Part shown: piece after piece, positions 31,501 through 40,503 of the stretch
How positions within the stretch are numbered: position 1 is the first letter of the stretch
Layout of the letters: the number at the start of each line of letters is the position of its first letter
NCBI GenBank assembly: GCA_024761205.1
Contig: JAMASS010000020.1
Location: forward strand, 1 to 64,000
From: Limisphaerales bacterium
GTDB taxonomy: Bacteria > Verrucomicrobiota > Verrucomicrobiia > Limisphaerales > AAA164-E04
Direction: 5' to 3'
DNA: 64,000 nt
Notes under the pieces: generated by a model
Databases searched by the model: none
Seen by the model: only the letters and a program-made list of their open reading frames with translations
What the model was told of the DNA's origin: nothing
Translations under genes and position numbers: made by a program

Positions 31501-32468
31501 AGGAAAGCCGTGTTCGCCAGTGTTTCATCATTGACCTCCGTACCAGCATCGTTCACTGCCGTTCCCAAGATCACGAAATCTTGCTCAATGAAATTGCCGT
31601 TCTCGTCAAACAATGGATGAGCCACGGGATTCCCATTGGCCACATAAGCGTCATTGCTCGGGATCACCATTGAGGCATAGCTAAAATAACGATGACCGGC
31701 GGACGTCGAATCCAGATGAACCCGAGCCGAAGCGACTGCTCCAGGGGCAATCGGGCCCAACTCGTTCAGCACAGACTCAATCGATCCTCCCGCCACTTGA
31801 AACTCTTCTGCCAGCACTCCCGGATTCCCATCCTCGGCAATCCGTTCAATTCCAGGCGAGGACGGGCTCCCGCTGTCATAGGAATCGAAACTTCCGTCAT
31901 GAATGCCTACCCACAGAGGGGTTAGAAAATGACCATTTTCAGGGGCAAGATTCTCGATCGTGATTCGCACCTCCAACGATGGCGCCGAGGCCGCTCCGAA
32001 GCTGCCGAAGACAGGAGTCTGCGCCATCCCGGCAACGCTAGTCGCCAGATTCGGCCAAATGCCGGCATTCGCGGCAATCCTACCCGCACCGCCCCGGGTC
32101 GCCGCACCATAGCGCAGTCCGCTGATGATCGAATCGGTGTTGGTGAATCTGAAATTCCGATAAAGAAAAAGATCGGAATCATCAGCATTTAAGTCTGCCA
32201 AAGTAGACGCCCTTGATCTCCCGGGCGCGAACGTTGTACCGACAGGAATGCGATTGCTATAATTAAACCGGTGGCAGAACGGGAATTCGTTGGGCAGCGT
32301 GATAGCTTCATCCCCGACGTTTGTCACCTCGACCTCTCCGGTTGATGGCAGAACCTCGGTGATCCAAAGCTGATTGATGCCAGCGCGAACGTGATAGCCG
32401 AGAGTCAGGCATAATAGGAGCAGCAGCGATGTCGCTCGATAGTATAATGAGGAGTGATAATGGTTCAT
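28563..32468 (-). CDS. Large secreted protein with tandem Spondin_N domains
   Basis: 1301 residues from ATG 32468 (a TTG nine bases earlier is the other option; no clear Shine-Dalgarno). Signal peptide at about 1-30 (LLLLLCLTLGYHVRA), an N-terminal beta-rich domain (about 30-160), then four near-identical spondin-like repeats of about 219 residues starting near 162, 382, 602 and 822. Each carries LAPENGxFLTPLWVGxHDG, SFDSYDSGSPSSPGIER, MVIPSNDAYxANGNP and VNDAGTEVNDE. A short beta-sandwich linker (about 1036-1108, with ITLTWSGGRAPFTVQGR) precedes a divergent fifth spondin domain (about 1109-1301, MVAPSPDWFVGVHGL). Spondin_N is best known from F-spondin and reelin-type matrix proteins, as a C2-like, possibly calcium-binding fold. 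The repeats align with about 657 bases per unit, pointing to recent tandem duplication. Likely surface or extracellular; no anchoring signal seen. Confidence 0.88.
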   Translation of the reverse strand: MNHYHSSLYYRATSLLLLLCLTLGYHVRAGINQLWITEVLPSTGEVEVTNVGDEAITLPNEFPFCHRFNYSNRIPVGTTFAPGRSRASTLADLNADDSDLFLYRNFRFTNTDSIISGLRYGAATRGGAGRIAANAGIWPNLATSVAGMAQTPVFGSFGAASAPSLEVRITIENLAPENGHFLTPLWVGIHDGSFDSYDSGSPSSPGIERIAEDGNPGVLAEEFQVAGGSIESVLNELGPIAPGAVASARVHLDSTSAGHRYFSYASMVIPSNDAYVANGNPVAHPLFDENGNFIEQDFVILGTAVNDAGTEVNDETLANTAFLGQAAPNTGTPENGVTRNHPGFKPASEGGILADPMFANADFTASGYQIARIRVEQVIPRPVEVEVTIESLAPETGTFLTPLWVGFHDGGFDSYDRGSASSEGIERLAEDGNPAVLAQEFLSSAAGTVEGILNAIGPIAPGASTSKRFIVDANSLSSRYFSYASMVIPSNDAYIANGNPMAHAVFDSQGNFLGAEFEILGSAINDAGTEVNDELPENTAFFGQIAPNTGTAENGVNQDHQGFKPASEGGILADARFTNADFTAEGYGVARIKVGRVAPEPINVEVIVENLAPENGTYLTPLWVGFHNGGFDSYDSGSPSSPGIERIAEDGDPTVLAEEFFASGSGAIEGTLAAIGPIAPGASTSKRFTLDANTSLNQHFSYAAMVIPSNDAYVANGNPMAHPLFDENGEFVGAEITVTGSEVNDAGTEINDELSANTAFFGQAAPNTGDDENGVNTDHPGFKPVSEGGILADDQFSGADFTVAGYNIARITVRKVEPRPTLVSITFRNGSSESGTFQTPVWIGVHNGSFDLFDIGEAASPELERLAEDGDTAPISRLFQESGAGSTETTVISGGMIPPFAPGESASITLMLDANDSKDRYLSFASMVIPSNDAFVGNSDPKAYPIFDNRGNLLRERIIIANLRVYDAGTEVNDEVPENTAFLAQSAPNTGTTENGTVSVHPGFNESGTGGVVDQEGFADASINAPGNQPLQLSLGEGIRIESISIDGNNITLTWSGGRAPFTVQGRSEVAGDTWESLLSTSDRTATFESSGDQQFLRIIEGSAFPSETARFSVVFNAMWSPSLHPTDFPSNPHFSGLIGATHNEDLVFWEPGGTATPGIENMAETGGKSLLDSEIQTYTAMGTAQNLLSGGGIGQSPGSVSLEFEATQSHPLVSLVSMVAPSPDWFVGVHGLSLLVNGDWVNELSVDLFAYDAGTDSGVTYTSEDQDTLPQGVITRLENPPLDGSLGLPPLGQFVFTRIE

Positions 32469-32635
32469 TGGGTTCAAATTTGATTTCTACTAGGTTGCAT
32501 TAAAATCTATATCCGAGTGCGGTCAACTAGACTTGGCCCGTATGACGACCGCTCATAGGCTTTATTCCCCGCAGATGAAAAATTTCTTGCCCCGCTCCCG
32601 ATGCTGTTCGCATCCGCTCTAGGCAAAGACGTGAT

Positions 32636-32704
32636 GAGGACAGGAAGAGGCTGACAGGATGAACAGATAACTGAGCTCATGTTGATTCTGTAAAATTCCT
32701 GTCA
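32636..32704. repeat. Dispersed palindromic CAGGAT/ATCCTG repeat, copy 2
   Basis: Left arm AGGACAGGAAGAGGCTGACAG, right arm GTTGATTCTGTAAAATTCCTG followed by TC. It shares the core with the copy at 19476-19538 and, like that copy, lies shortly upstream of a tRNA gene. Confidence 0.55.
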
Positions 32705-32777
32705 ACGCCCTCAGAATCACATCCTTATGGCAGAAGCTTGACGCTCTCTTATCTCCTGCCTAACGTCACGCTTGGCT

Positions 32778-32854
32778 GGTGGCCGTAGCTCAGTTGGTAG
32801 AGCCCCAGATTGTGGTTCTGGTTGTCGCGGGTTCGAGTCCCGTCGGTCACCCCA
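32778..32854 (+). tRNA. tRNA-His(GTG)
   Basis: Acceptor GTGGCCG pairs with CGGTCAC (one G-U pair), D arm GCTCAGTTGGTAGAGC, anticodon loop ATTGTGGT with anticodon GTG, T arm GGGTTCGAGTCCC, encoded CCA at 32852-32854. An extra G at 32778, opposite C73, is the G-1 base that marks histidine tRNAs. Confidence 0.96.
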
Positions 32855-33239
32855 TCCTTCGCCCTTGTTCCGAGCTACGGATGACAGGCCATCCAATAGT
32901 GAGAGAATCTCCACCAAAGACCGGGCCAAGGATGCCCTTCGTAGCTTTAGCGTAGAAGGATTCAAGGGAGACGGCCGTCTCACAGCTCTTTGTCCTGCTC
33001 ATAAATATGTAGCACAATTGGATGACCTTAATTGAAGGGACGGCCTGCGGCATCCCCATAGAGACAAGGCGACATACTCGGACTGACAATCTTTAAGGCA
33101 GGCAGGGAATCTATGGGCAAATGAGGGAATCCGGCAGATTCTATCGACCAGCCAAACACCGGCCTATCAACACGAGGGACACCAGTTAGGCCAAACGGCT
33201 TGGCAGTGCGCTAGCTCAGGCTGGAGTGACTTCCAATTC
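32855..33239. other. Intergenic stretch, no gene seen
   Basis: Between tRNA-His and the phosphatidyltransferase remnant. No motif or long frame is convincing on either strand. Confidence 0.5.
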
Positions 33240-33720
33240 GATTTCAATGGCAGGATGATTGCAAGAACCCGCGCCGGCGGCGCCTTCGCGCTGACCTCCA
33301 TTTAATCCGATAACGCCAGGCATTGGTGAGCCGCAGGTGCCATTTTAATCCAAGTCCCGCCTGATGGCTAACATGCTTGATGGCATGGTAGCCCTCGAGA
33401 CCCAATCGGCATCTGCGGCGGCTGAACTCTATAACAAGATTCCGGATCGCATCGCCGACGTTAGCACTCTGATCGGCCTCAGATACGAACCGGAGGTCAA
33501 GTCGCATTCGAGTGGGGCGGACTGCCTTGCGGTCTTTGTGGCATACGTTCGCGCAATGGGGAAGGTCACCGGTGTACACCAGGAGTTCTGTGGACCACTC
33601 GCAAAACCACAGCGGATAGTTCCTAGCCAATTAGCCTATATCACCTCCCAGGGTAATGCTCAGTTACTCCAGCGCTCTTCAAGAATTAACTGAATGTTGC
33701 TTTGCTACGCTGAGCCACGC
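33240..33720 (+). pseudogene. CDP-alcohol phosphatidyltransferase family remnant
   Basis: The clear part is MANMLDGMVALETQSASAAA, ELYNKIPDRIADVSTLIGL, which carries the family's DG...D...D metal and CDP-binding pattern (DGMVA, then PDRIAD), followed by CLAVFVAYVRAMGKVTGVHQ and EFCGPLAKPQR. These enzymes make phospholipid precursors in the membrane. The N-terminal part (33240-33360) and the C-terminus are unreadable, and one short frameshift lies near 33500. Non-functional. Confidence 0.65.
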
Positions 33721-33798
33721 CAGCGGCGTGCCCTTCTAAACGAGTGCTTACTACGTAAAAGGACTTGGTAATATCCCAAAACAGGTTATTTTGTGCGT

Positions 33799-34899
33799 AT
33801 GGAAACAATTAACACAGCAAACACCGCCAAGGCTTTAAAAAACAAAGCAATACCGACTAGCACTGTCGGGCGTGGTCGTGCAGTAAAGGAAGAATTCACA
33901 CCTGACTCTGCTGTCTGGAGCGATGACCTGCTACACATTTCTTTGGGCAATAGTCTCGATCTATATGATTCATGGGATACACCAACCGCCATCATTTCTG
34001 ATGGAGGCTACGGTATATTGGGATTTGACGGCGACACTTCAGATCATCTTGGTTTGCCAGAATGGTACGAACCACATGTTGCCGCATGGTCAAGACATGC
34101 GACGCCCCGCACCGTTCTTTGGTTCTGGAACTCTGAAATCGGATGGACTGCCGTCCACCCGATTCTTGAGAAGCACGGCTGGCGGTACGTCAATGCGAAT
34201 ATTTGGAACAAGGGAAGAGGGCACATTGCAGGGAACGTAAACACAAAGAAGATTCGCCGTTTTCCTGTCGTAACAGAGGTCTGCGTTCAGTACGTATTTG
34301 AGGCGCGAGTCGGTGGTGTCGTGCTCAAGGAGTGGCTGTACGATGAATGGAAGCGCACCGGCTTACCCATGAAGCGAGCCAACGATGCGTGTGGCGTGAA
34401 GGATGTAGCTGTTCGTAAGTATCTCGATCAGGGTCATTTGTGGTACTGCCCCCCACCTGAAATGTTTGAGAAGATGCAACGCTATGCTAACGAACACGGC
34501 ATCCCGGGTGGAAAACCCTACTTTTCCCTTGATGGAGGAAAGACGGGCGGCACGGCGGCACAATGGGCAAGCTACAGAAGTAAATTTGAATGCCCTCACG
34601 GCGTTACCAATGTTTGGGAGAGACCAGCTCTGCGCGGGTCCGAGCGATACAAAACCAATGGTTTCAATGGCAAGGCACTACACTTGAATCAAAAGCCGCT
34701 AGATTTAGTGTCAAGGACAATCGAAGCGACAAGTGATGTTGGCGATGTTGTTTGGGAACCTTTCGGAGGTCTATTCACCGCATGTATTGCGGCGCGTGAC
34801 TTGGGCCGTCGTGCATTTGGCGGTGAGATTGATCCAACGTATTACTATTTCGGGCAGAAACGAGTTACCGAACAACGCCCTCAGACCCGACTTCTGTGA
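33799..34899 (+). CDS. Site-specific DNA methyltransferase
   Basis: 366 residues of the N4/N6-type DNA methylase superfamily. The catalytic motif IV is present in altered form, SDGGYG at residues 67-72 (usual form D/S-PP-Y). The S-adenosylmethionine-binding FxG motif lies in GDVVWEPFGGLFTACIAARD near 316-335, after motif IV as in beta-group enzymes, followed by GRRAFGGEIDPTYY. Recognisable family blocks such as WFWNSEIGWTAVHPILEKHG and IRRFPVVTEVCVQY are intact. ATG 33799 is preferred over GTG 33793. It converges with and overlaps by 35 bases the gene at 34865-35308, which may be its restriction partner. Flanked on both sides by decayed genes; a transferred restriction island is likely but inferred. 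Confidence 0.85.
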   Translation: METINTANTAKALKNKAIPTSTVGRGRAVKEEFTPDSAVWSDDLLHISLGNSLDLYDSWDTPTAIISDGGYGILGFDGDTSDHLGLPEWYEPHVAAWSRHATPRTVLWFWNSEIGWTAVHPILEKHGWRYVNANIWNKGRGHIAGNVNTKKIRRFPVVTEVCVQYVFEARVGGVVLKEWLYDEWKRTGLPMKRANDACGVKDVAVRKYLDQGHLWYCPPPEMFEKMQRYANEHGIPGGKPYFSLDGGKTGGTAAQWASYRSKFECPHGVTNVWERPALRGSERYKTNGFNGKALHLNQKPLDLVSRTIEATSDVGDVVWEPFGGLFTACIAARDLGRRAFGGEIDPTYYYFGQKRVTEQRPQTRLL

Positions 34900-35308
34900 T
34901 CTCAAGGTTTTCTTCGAGTGCCTTTTGAAGGTTGGCTTCATTCCCTTTCCCGAATAGTCTTGTCCACTGCCTGATCGTTTTGCCGTGGTGTTCTATGCTC
35001 AGTACTCTATCCTTAAATCGGCTAATTCCATCATGACCAATGCGATTCATTTTGGCAAAGTTCGTATCCAGCCGATACGGGTATTCTGCGATTAGTTCTC
35101 TTAGTTTTGCTTGATATTCAGGTGTTGGCTGATATTTCCTGGCATTGTCACCCCATTCATTTACTAAGGAGGTTGCCTCAAAGAACTCTTCGTGAGTTCC
35201 CTGCCATTTGTAACCGTTGGTATTAGTTTGCTGGAGATTTCGAGTTCTCGCTGTTGTGTCCTCTGGCTCGATAACCAAATAATCCGGTGGATTGTGGGAG
35301 TGTTGCAT
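34865..35308 (-). CDS. Unknown protein convergent with the methyltransferase, possibly truncated restriction partner
   Basis: 147 residues, hydrophilic, with EWGDNARKYQPTPEYQAKLR, PYRLDTNFAKMNRIGHDGIS and GNEANLQKALEENLEI. I recognise no nuclease motif (no clear PD-ExK or HNH). Position opposite a DNA methylase, overlapping its 3' end, suggests a restriction endonuclease or accessory protein. The first residues (MQHSH...) coincide with out-of-frame sulfatase sequence (read as SMTCNTPT in the sulfatase frame), so the apparent ATG may come from a junction near 35295 and the true N-terminus may be lost. Confidence 0.5.
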   Translation of the reverse strand: MQHSHNPPDYLVIEPEDTTARTRNLQQTNTNGYKWQGTHEEFFEATSLVNEWGDNARKYQPTPEYQAKLRELIAEYPYRLDTNFAKMNRIGHDGISRFKDRVLSIEHHGKTIRQWTRLFGKGNEANLQKALEENLEITEVGSEGVVR

Positions 35309-35480
35309 GTCATCGACCAGCTAGCGGGTCCGAGACACTGGTAGGTCGCTCCGGATCATGGCGAAGCATTGGGATCATGGTATCATCGCGGACCATGATT
35401 TCGGCGCTGGCACTGTTATCTGAAAGGAAGAAAATCAACGTGTTTTCGAACTCTCCCATCATAGGAAAACGATACCTCGC
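35285..35480 (-). pseudogene. Sulfatase fragment
   Basis: The minus strand reads GEFENTLIFFLSDNSASAEI and MVRDD, the sulfatase block that normally reads LIFFLSDNGASAE, followed in the next frame by WSMTCNTPT. About 60 codons remain between two junctions: with the methylase island (near 35295) and with the truncated PSD1 remnant (near 35490). This is a different sulfatase from the one at 8.4-9.0 kb. Confidence 0.65.
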
Positions 35481-35499
35481 CTCCTTTAGACGGATACGG

Positions 35500-37790
35500 C
35501 AGTAATTTTGCCCAAACGGATCACTTGCCACCGCCACTTCGGACTCCAGGAATCTTGTCCCGCCGACACGTGAGGAAATCGACTCCTTTGTCAGCGTCCC
35601 TCGTTCGGAAGCCTACGAAGCCTGTGCCGATCAACTCCTCGAGACCCCGAGCTTCGGTGTGAACGCTGAGCGCGATTCTGGCTGGACTTGGCGCGCTGCG
35701 CCGGGACATGAAGGCGATCCGGATCTCCCATACGCCTGGCAATATCGTGACTACATGATTGATTCCTCCAACCAGGACAAGCCTTACGACTTATTCATCA
35801 AGGAGCAGATCGCCGGAGATGAGTTTGAAGAGATCATGGGTGCCGGGGATCATCCCAAAACTCCAGCGTAACGAACGGTCGCCATGACCTTCCTTCGGCT
35901 CGCGCCGTTCACCAAACCGTGCGGTGACGAAACCCGACACAAGATGCTGAGTGAGATGACGTCAACAGTGAGTTCCACTTCTCTTGCTCTAACGATCGGC
36001 TGTGCGCAATGTCAAAGTCCCAATGAAATCCAGTCACTCAGCGACCACAACAAGGGGCATTGGTTTAGCTCCTTGACCAACCCCGATGCGATCAACATCG
36101 GACAATGCCGGCGGTGACGCACCCGAGGGCAACGCGCATCAAGCCCAGATCGCAGAGGTTCTGATTTAGGATCACCCGCTCCCTCCGTCCGAATGACTTC
36201 TCGTCGATGCCTATGTGAAATCCAAGTATCGAATCGGCTCCAGCGCGACCTTGAATCCCCCCCCGACCGACAGACTTTCGTTTTGGCTCGATGCCACAGA
36301 TCCTGCCGCCGATCCGAAAATCCCGTGCCGAGCGAGCCTCGGCCATTAGCAAAATGGGGCGATAAAATCAACGGCATTACCTTGGTTACACCGATTCCTG
36401 ACCAACAGCCCAAGCTAGTGCGTACGGAAATTCCGGTAGCGCCAACCATTCGATTCAACAACGACTCCCTCGTTGGTCCGGCCGCTGAGACGCTATTCCT
36501 GACTGACTCCGAGAGGGCTTCAGTGAACATCTATTCGATTGATCACACGGACGAAGGTTACGGATTCAATGTCAGCGGCAATGGGTTATTCTTGAGCACC
36601 GTCAGCTATCCCAGCAGGAGGAAGGCGGTGATCTTCAGCAGACATTGGCGGATGAAACCAACACTCTGTTTTCCGCCGAAGAACAGGAACGTTACGACTA
36701 TCTCTCCAATCGGAAACGGTTTCTCAAGCAATATCTGAAACGGCTCGAACCTATGGCAATGTCGCTCAGACATTCTCACCGCCCGTCTTTTGGACCTAGC
36801 CTTCCCGTTTCGCGGGTCATGACCTGCGGCAAATATGACAATCTAGGCGAGAGTGGTAGAGGCTGACTTCCCCAACTGCGTCACCGGCCATCAAGACCCA
36901 TCGACCATTCGGCTCGCCCCTTTCAAGTGATGGCCGATCCGCAGCCGTCGCATGACTCTCGCGAGTTGGATCGCGAGCCCGGAAAACCCTCTCACCGCCC
37001 GTGTCATCGTCAATCGCCTGTGGCAATGATAACTTCGGCCAAGGAATCCTGAACACACCTAACGACTTCGGCAAACTGAGCGGCGGTCCGTCTCACCCGG
37101 AGTTGCTCGATTGGCTGACCGAGCAACTGATAGAAGAAAAATGGCGATTGAAAGCCATTCACCGATTAATCCTCACCTCACGCACCTACCGCCAAGCCTC
37201 CCAAGTTACCGATCCAAAAGCGGAACAGACGGATCCCAACAATCATCCTCTCTGGTGATTCAGTCCCAAACGTCTGGAAGTAGAAGCCATTCGCCACGCC
37301 ATGCTGTCCCTCAGCGGAAGGCTGAACCCCGAACAGCATAGACCGCCGATCTTTCCGAAACTTCCTGACGGCATCGAGGGACAAGTCAAATACAGCGAAG
37401 GCAAATGAGACACCGATCTTGGCGATGAGGCGAGGAAGCGACGTATCTACATCTATCAACAGGGAACCTTAAGCCATGCCATTCCTCCAGAACTTCGACT
37501 CTCTGGTGTGCGAAGACACTCGGCTGATTCGCCGTAATTCCACCACTCCAGTCCTTGGCCGCTACAACGGAGATTTGGTCAATGAGGAATCCGTGTGCTT
37601 CGCGAAACGCATTCAGCAGCGGGCGGGGAACGATCCAGAAACTCGGGTTCGCTGAGCGTTCCAAACTGCCCTTGGCCAACGCCCACGGCAGATGAGATTT
37701 CCCAACTAGCCACTTTGGCCGATGAAGCGAAGCTCTCCCGGCTGGGACGCATCCTTCTCAACACCAACAAATTCGTCTATATTAATCAAT
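35500..37790 (+). pseudogene. PSD1-type (DUF1549...DUF1553) protein remnant
   Basis: The remnant begins inside DUF1549 (PPTREEIDSFV, then PYAWQYRDYMIDSSNQDKPY, DLFIKEQIAGDEF and STSLALTIGCAQCQ, with C-x2-Q where CxxCH is expected). A middle part resembles a LamG/concanavalin-like insert (SFWLDATDPAADPKIP, ASVNIYSIDHTDEG). The DUF1553 end is well readable: [53 protein letters not shown] and KLSRLGRILLNTNKFVYIN. The N-terminal cytochrome-like domain is gone and more than ten frameshifts or stops occur. It runs straight into the DUF1501 remnant. Confidence 0.75.
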
Positions 37791-37798
37791 GTCTGCTC

Positions 37799-38994
37799 AT
37801 GCCAAACCATCCGAAATTAAACGAGCGCTATTTCACGCGCCGTGATTTTCTTGGTCGCGCCTGGAACAGGATTGGTGCGCTGGGCCTCGCCGGACTTCTG
37901 GGAGATGATCTTTTGCCCCATGTCCGGGATCAGCCAACCCCTCTCACCGAAGCAACCGCATCCCCCCCCCCCGCAAGGTCAAACACTGCATCTTCCTTTT
38001 TACGTAAGACAGGGTGAGCCAAAATGGATTCCTTCGAATATCGGTCTCGACTTCGAACCCCACAGCAGCCCATCCCGAAACCACCAACCATCCACGGAGA
38101 ATTGCAAGGCCGCCTTTCCTTTCCGCATGTTTGCATCGGCAGCCGATTTGAATTCCAACGGCACGGACAAACTAGACGCTACCTTTGACTTGTTCACCCA
38201 CCTAGCCCCTTGTGTGGACGATTTGGCCGTTATCCACGGAATCAAAACGGACAACCAAAACCACGGACCTTCGACATATCACGTCGACACCGGCAGCCAA
38301 TTCCCCAATAGTCCCTCAATAGTCTCCTGGATCCAACACAGCCTCGGCAGCCTCAACCGGAATATATCGGGTTACGTCGTGATCCAATATCCACGGGGCG
38401 CTCCCTTAAACGGTGCCGCCGTCTGGGCGCCAATGATTTCTTCCGGCGGCTCACCAAAGGCCCCCTTGTTGCGCCCCCAAGTCGTTCCCATACTTAATCT
38501 CCAAACAGCCAAAGATATTTCAAGCCGCAGAGCAAAGAGCGGAATTCGATATTCTCAATGGTCTCAATCAACATTATCAATCCGATCCGCGCATCGGATT
38601 CCGAGCTGGAAGCATGGAGTACCGCCTACGAATTAGCTTTCCGTATGCAGACGGCCGCATCGGAGATCGTTGATATCGCCGACGAGCCCGAACCCGTCCG
38701 CCCGCCTAAGGTTTGGATGATAAGCAGACCGCGGGTTTCGGTGGACAGTGCCTTCTGGCAAGACGCCTCGTCGAACTCAGTGTGTGCTACAGTCCCCTCA
38801 TCCACGGAGCCCAAATCGGCAAACACAGTTAGAATGACCACGGTGACGTCGGCGGCGGGATGATCAAGCCCTGCAGAGAAGTGGATCGCCCAATTGTCGG
38901 ACTCCTTGAATATCTGAAGCAGAACGGCTTGCTGGACACATCCGAAAAATTGACGGATATCGGGAGCGAAGCTCTTCGTAAGCTGATCACCTAG
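37799..38994 (+). pseudogene. DUF1501 protein remnant
   Basis: Starts with a twin-arginine signal (YFTRRDFLGRAWNRIGALGL, AGLLGDDLLPH). Then, through frame changes: HCIFLFM, GELQGRLSFP, LFDLFTHLAPCVDDLAVIHG, NHGPSTYHVDTGSQFPNSPS and ISGYVVIQYP, all DUF1501 blocks. The final readable part is GLLEYLKQNGLLDTSEKL; the GGEFGRTP end found in intact members is missing, so the 3' end is truncated where it meets the opposing intact gene. Confidence 0.75.
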
Positions 38995-39050
38995 TCAAGA
39001 CCACGAAGGCGAAAGCGGTGATGCATCACTGCTTTCGCCAGCCCATTCCT

Positions 39051-40487
39051 CTACACCAAGATCCGCTTCGCTACATTCCCATGGACATCCGTCAACCGAA
39101 AATCCCGTCCCTGAAACCGATAGGTCAACTGCTTATGATCGACTCCAAACAAATGCAGCATCGTCGCGTGGAGATCGTGGACATGGAACGGGTCAACCAC
39201 CGCTTTGTAGCCGAGCTCATCGGTTTCCCCATACCTAATCCCTCCCTTGACGCCGCCGCCGGCCATCCACAACGAAAAACCACGGATGTGATGATCACGG
39301 CCTGTTCCTTGGGCCATGGGTGTGCGGCCAAACTCACCGCCCCAGATCACCAAGGTATCCTCAAGCATCCCTCGCTGCTTCAAGTCGGTGATAAGCGCGG
39401 CCGAAGCCTGATCGACCTCGCTTGCGGTGATTCTCATATTCTTCTTAATATCCCCGTGGTGATCCCAAGAGCGATGATAGAGATGGATAAACCGAACACC
39501 GCGCTCGGCCAAGCGTCGCGCTAGCAGGCAATTGGAAGCGAAGGACCCATCACCGCCCTCCGTACCATAGAGATCCAGCACATGCTGCGGCTCGTTGCTG
39601 ATATCCATCAGCTCCGGCACACTGGCTTGCATCCGGAAGGCCATTTCGTTTTGACTGATCCGCGTGGCAACCTCCGGATCAGCCATCACGCTGTCTAACT
39701 GCTGGTTCAACGCGTTGACGGCTGACACCAAACGCCGTTGATCGGACTCAGAAACTCCGGGCGGCCGTTTGACATAATGAACGGGATCACCGGACGCATG
39801 AAACTGAACTCCCTGAAAGTTGCTCGGCAAGAATCCACTGTGCCATTGGCGAGAAGAGATTGGTTGGCCCTGCCCTCCCTTTCCTAGCGATGTCAATACG
39901 ACAAAACCAGGCAAATTCTCGCTGTCGCTCCCCAAGCCATACCACAACCACGAGCCCATGCTTGGCCGCCCCGAAATCGAGGTCCCGGTATTGATGAACG
40001 TATGGGCGGGATCATGGTTGATTTGTTCCGTGTGAAATGAACGAACAATACAGATTTCATCAGAGATCCCACCGATCTTCGGAAACAACGCACAGATGTG
40101 TTGGCCGGATTGTCCAAAGTTTTGAAACTCATGCTGCGGGGCCAAACACTTCAATTCCCGCCCCTGCAGCTGGGCAATCGGTTGCCCCTTGGTGTAGGAT
40201 TCCGGCATGGGCTGACCATCCATCGCCGCTAGTTTGGGTTTGTGATCCAGCGTCTCCAGATGCGAGGGACCACCGGCCATACAGAGGTAGATGACGCGCT
40301 TGGCCTTCTGCACCTGTGGCATCGGCTGAATCACGCCCGGCCACTTCGCGCTCACCGGCGCAGCGGCACCCCGAGATCTCCAAGGCTCCAGCACGGAAGC
40401 CAGTACCAACGAACCAATACCAACCGTGCTTCGATTTAGAAAGGACCGGCGATTCTGCCGTTGAGCAAAAATATCGTAAGGACTCAT
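39051..40487 (-). CDS. DUF1501 secreted protein, intact
   Basis: 478 residues. A twin-arginine signal lies at R13-R14 (QNRRSFLNRSTVG), directing folded export. Family blocks: VIYLCMAGGPSHLETLDHKP, CIVRSFHTEQINHDPAHTFI, GSWLWYGLG, RRLAERGVRFIHLYHRSWDH, VIWGGEFGRTPMAQGTGRDH. DUF1501 proteins have an alkaline-phosphatase/sulfatase-like fold with unknown substrate. ATG 40487 has AAGGAAAACG directly upstream. It starts 17 bases after the PSD1 stop, and in PVC bacteria these two families are almost always paired, so they act together. Intact. Confidence 0.9.
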   Translation of the reverse strand: MSPYDIFAQRQNRRSFLNRSTVGIGSLVLASVLEPWRSRGAAAPVSAKWPGVIQPMPQVQKAKRVIYLCMAGGPSHLETLDHKPKLAAMDGQPMPESYTKGQPIAQLQGRELKCLAPQHEFQNFGQSGQHICALFPKIGGISDEICIVRSFHTEQINHDPAHTFINTGTSISGRPSMGSWLWYGLGSDSENLPGFVVLTSLGKGGQGQPISSRQWHSGFLPSNFQGVQFHASGDPVHYVKRPPGVSESDQRRLVSAVNALNQQLDSVMADPEVATRISQNEMAFRMQASVPELMDISNEPQHVLDLYGTEGGDGSFASNCLLARRLAERGVRFIHLYHRSWDHHGDIKKNMRITASEVDQASAALITDLKQRGMLEDTLVIWGGEFGRTPMAQGTGRDHHIRGFSLWMAGGGVKGGIRYGETDELGYKAVVDPFHVHDLHATMLHLFGVDHKQLTYRFQGRDFRLTDVHGNVAKRILV

Positions 40488-40503
40488 TCGTTTTCCTTCT
40501 TCT

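Noticed and set aside
29380-31990. Regular repeats that might be read as a CRISPR-like or satellite array
   Set aside because: Units are about 657 bases, coding, and translate into protein domains; there are no short repeats with unique spacers.
32717-32983. Open frame on the minus strand with a RDSNPRQPEPQSGALPTELR product
   Set aside because: It is the antisense of the tRNA-His gene, again a classic artefact.
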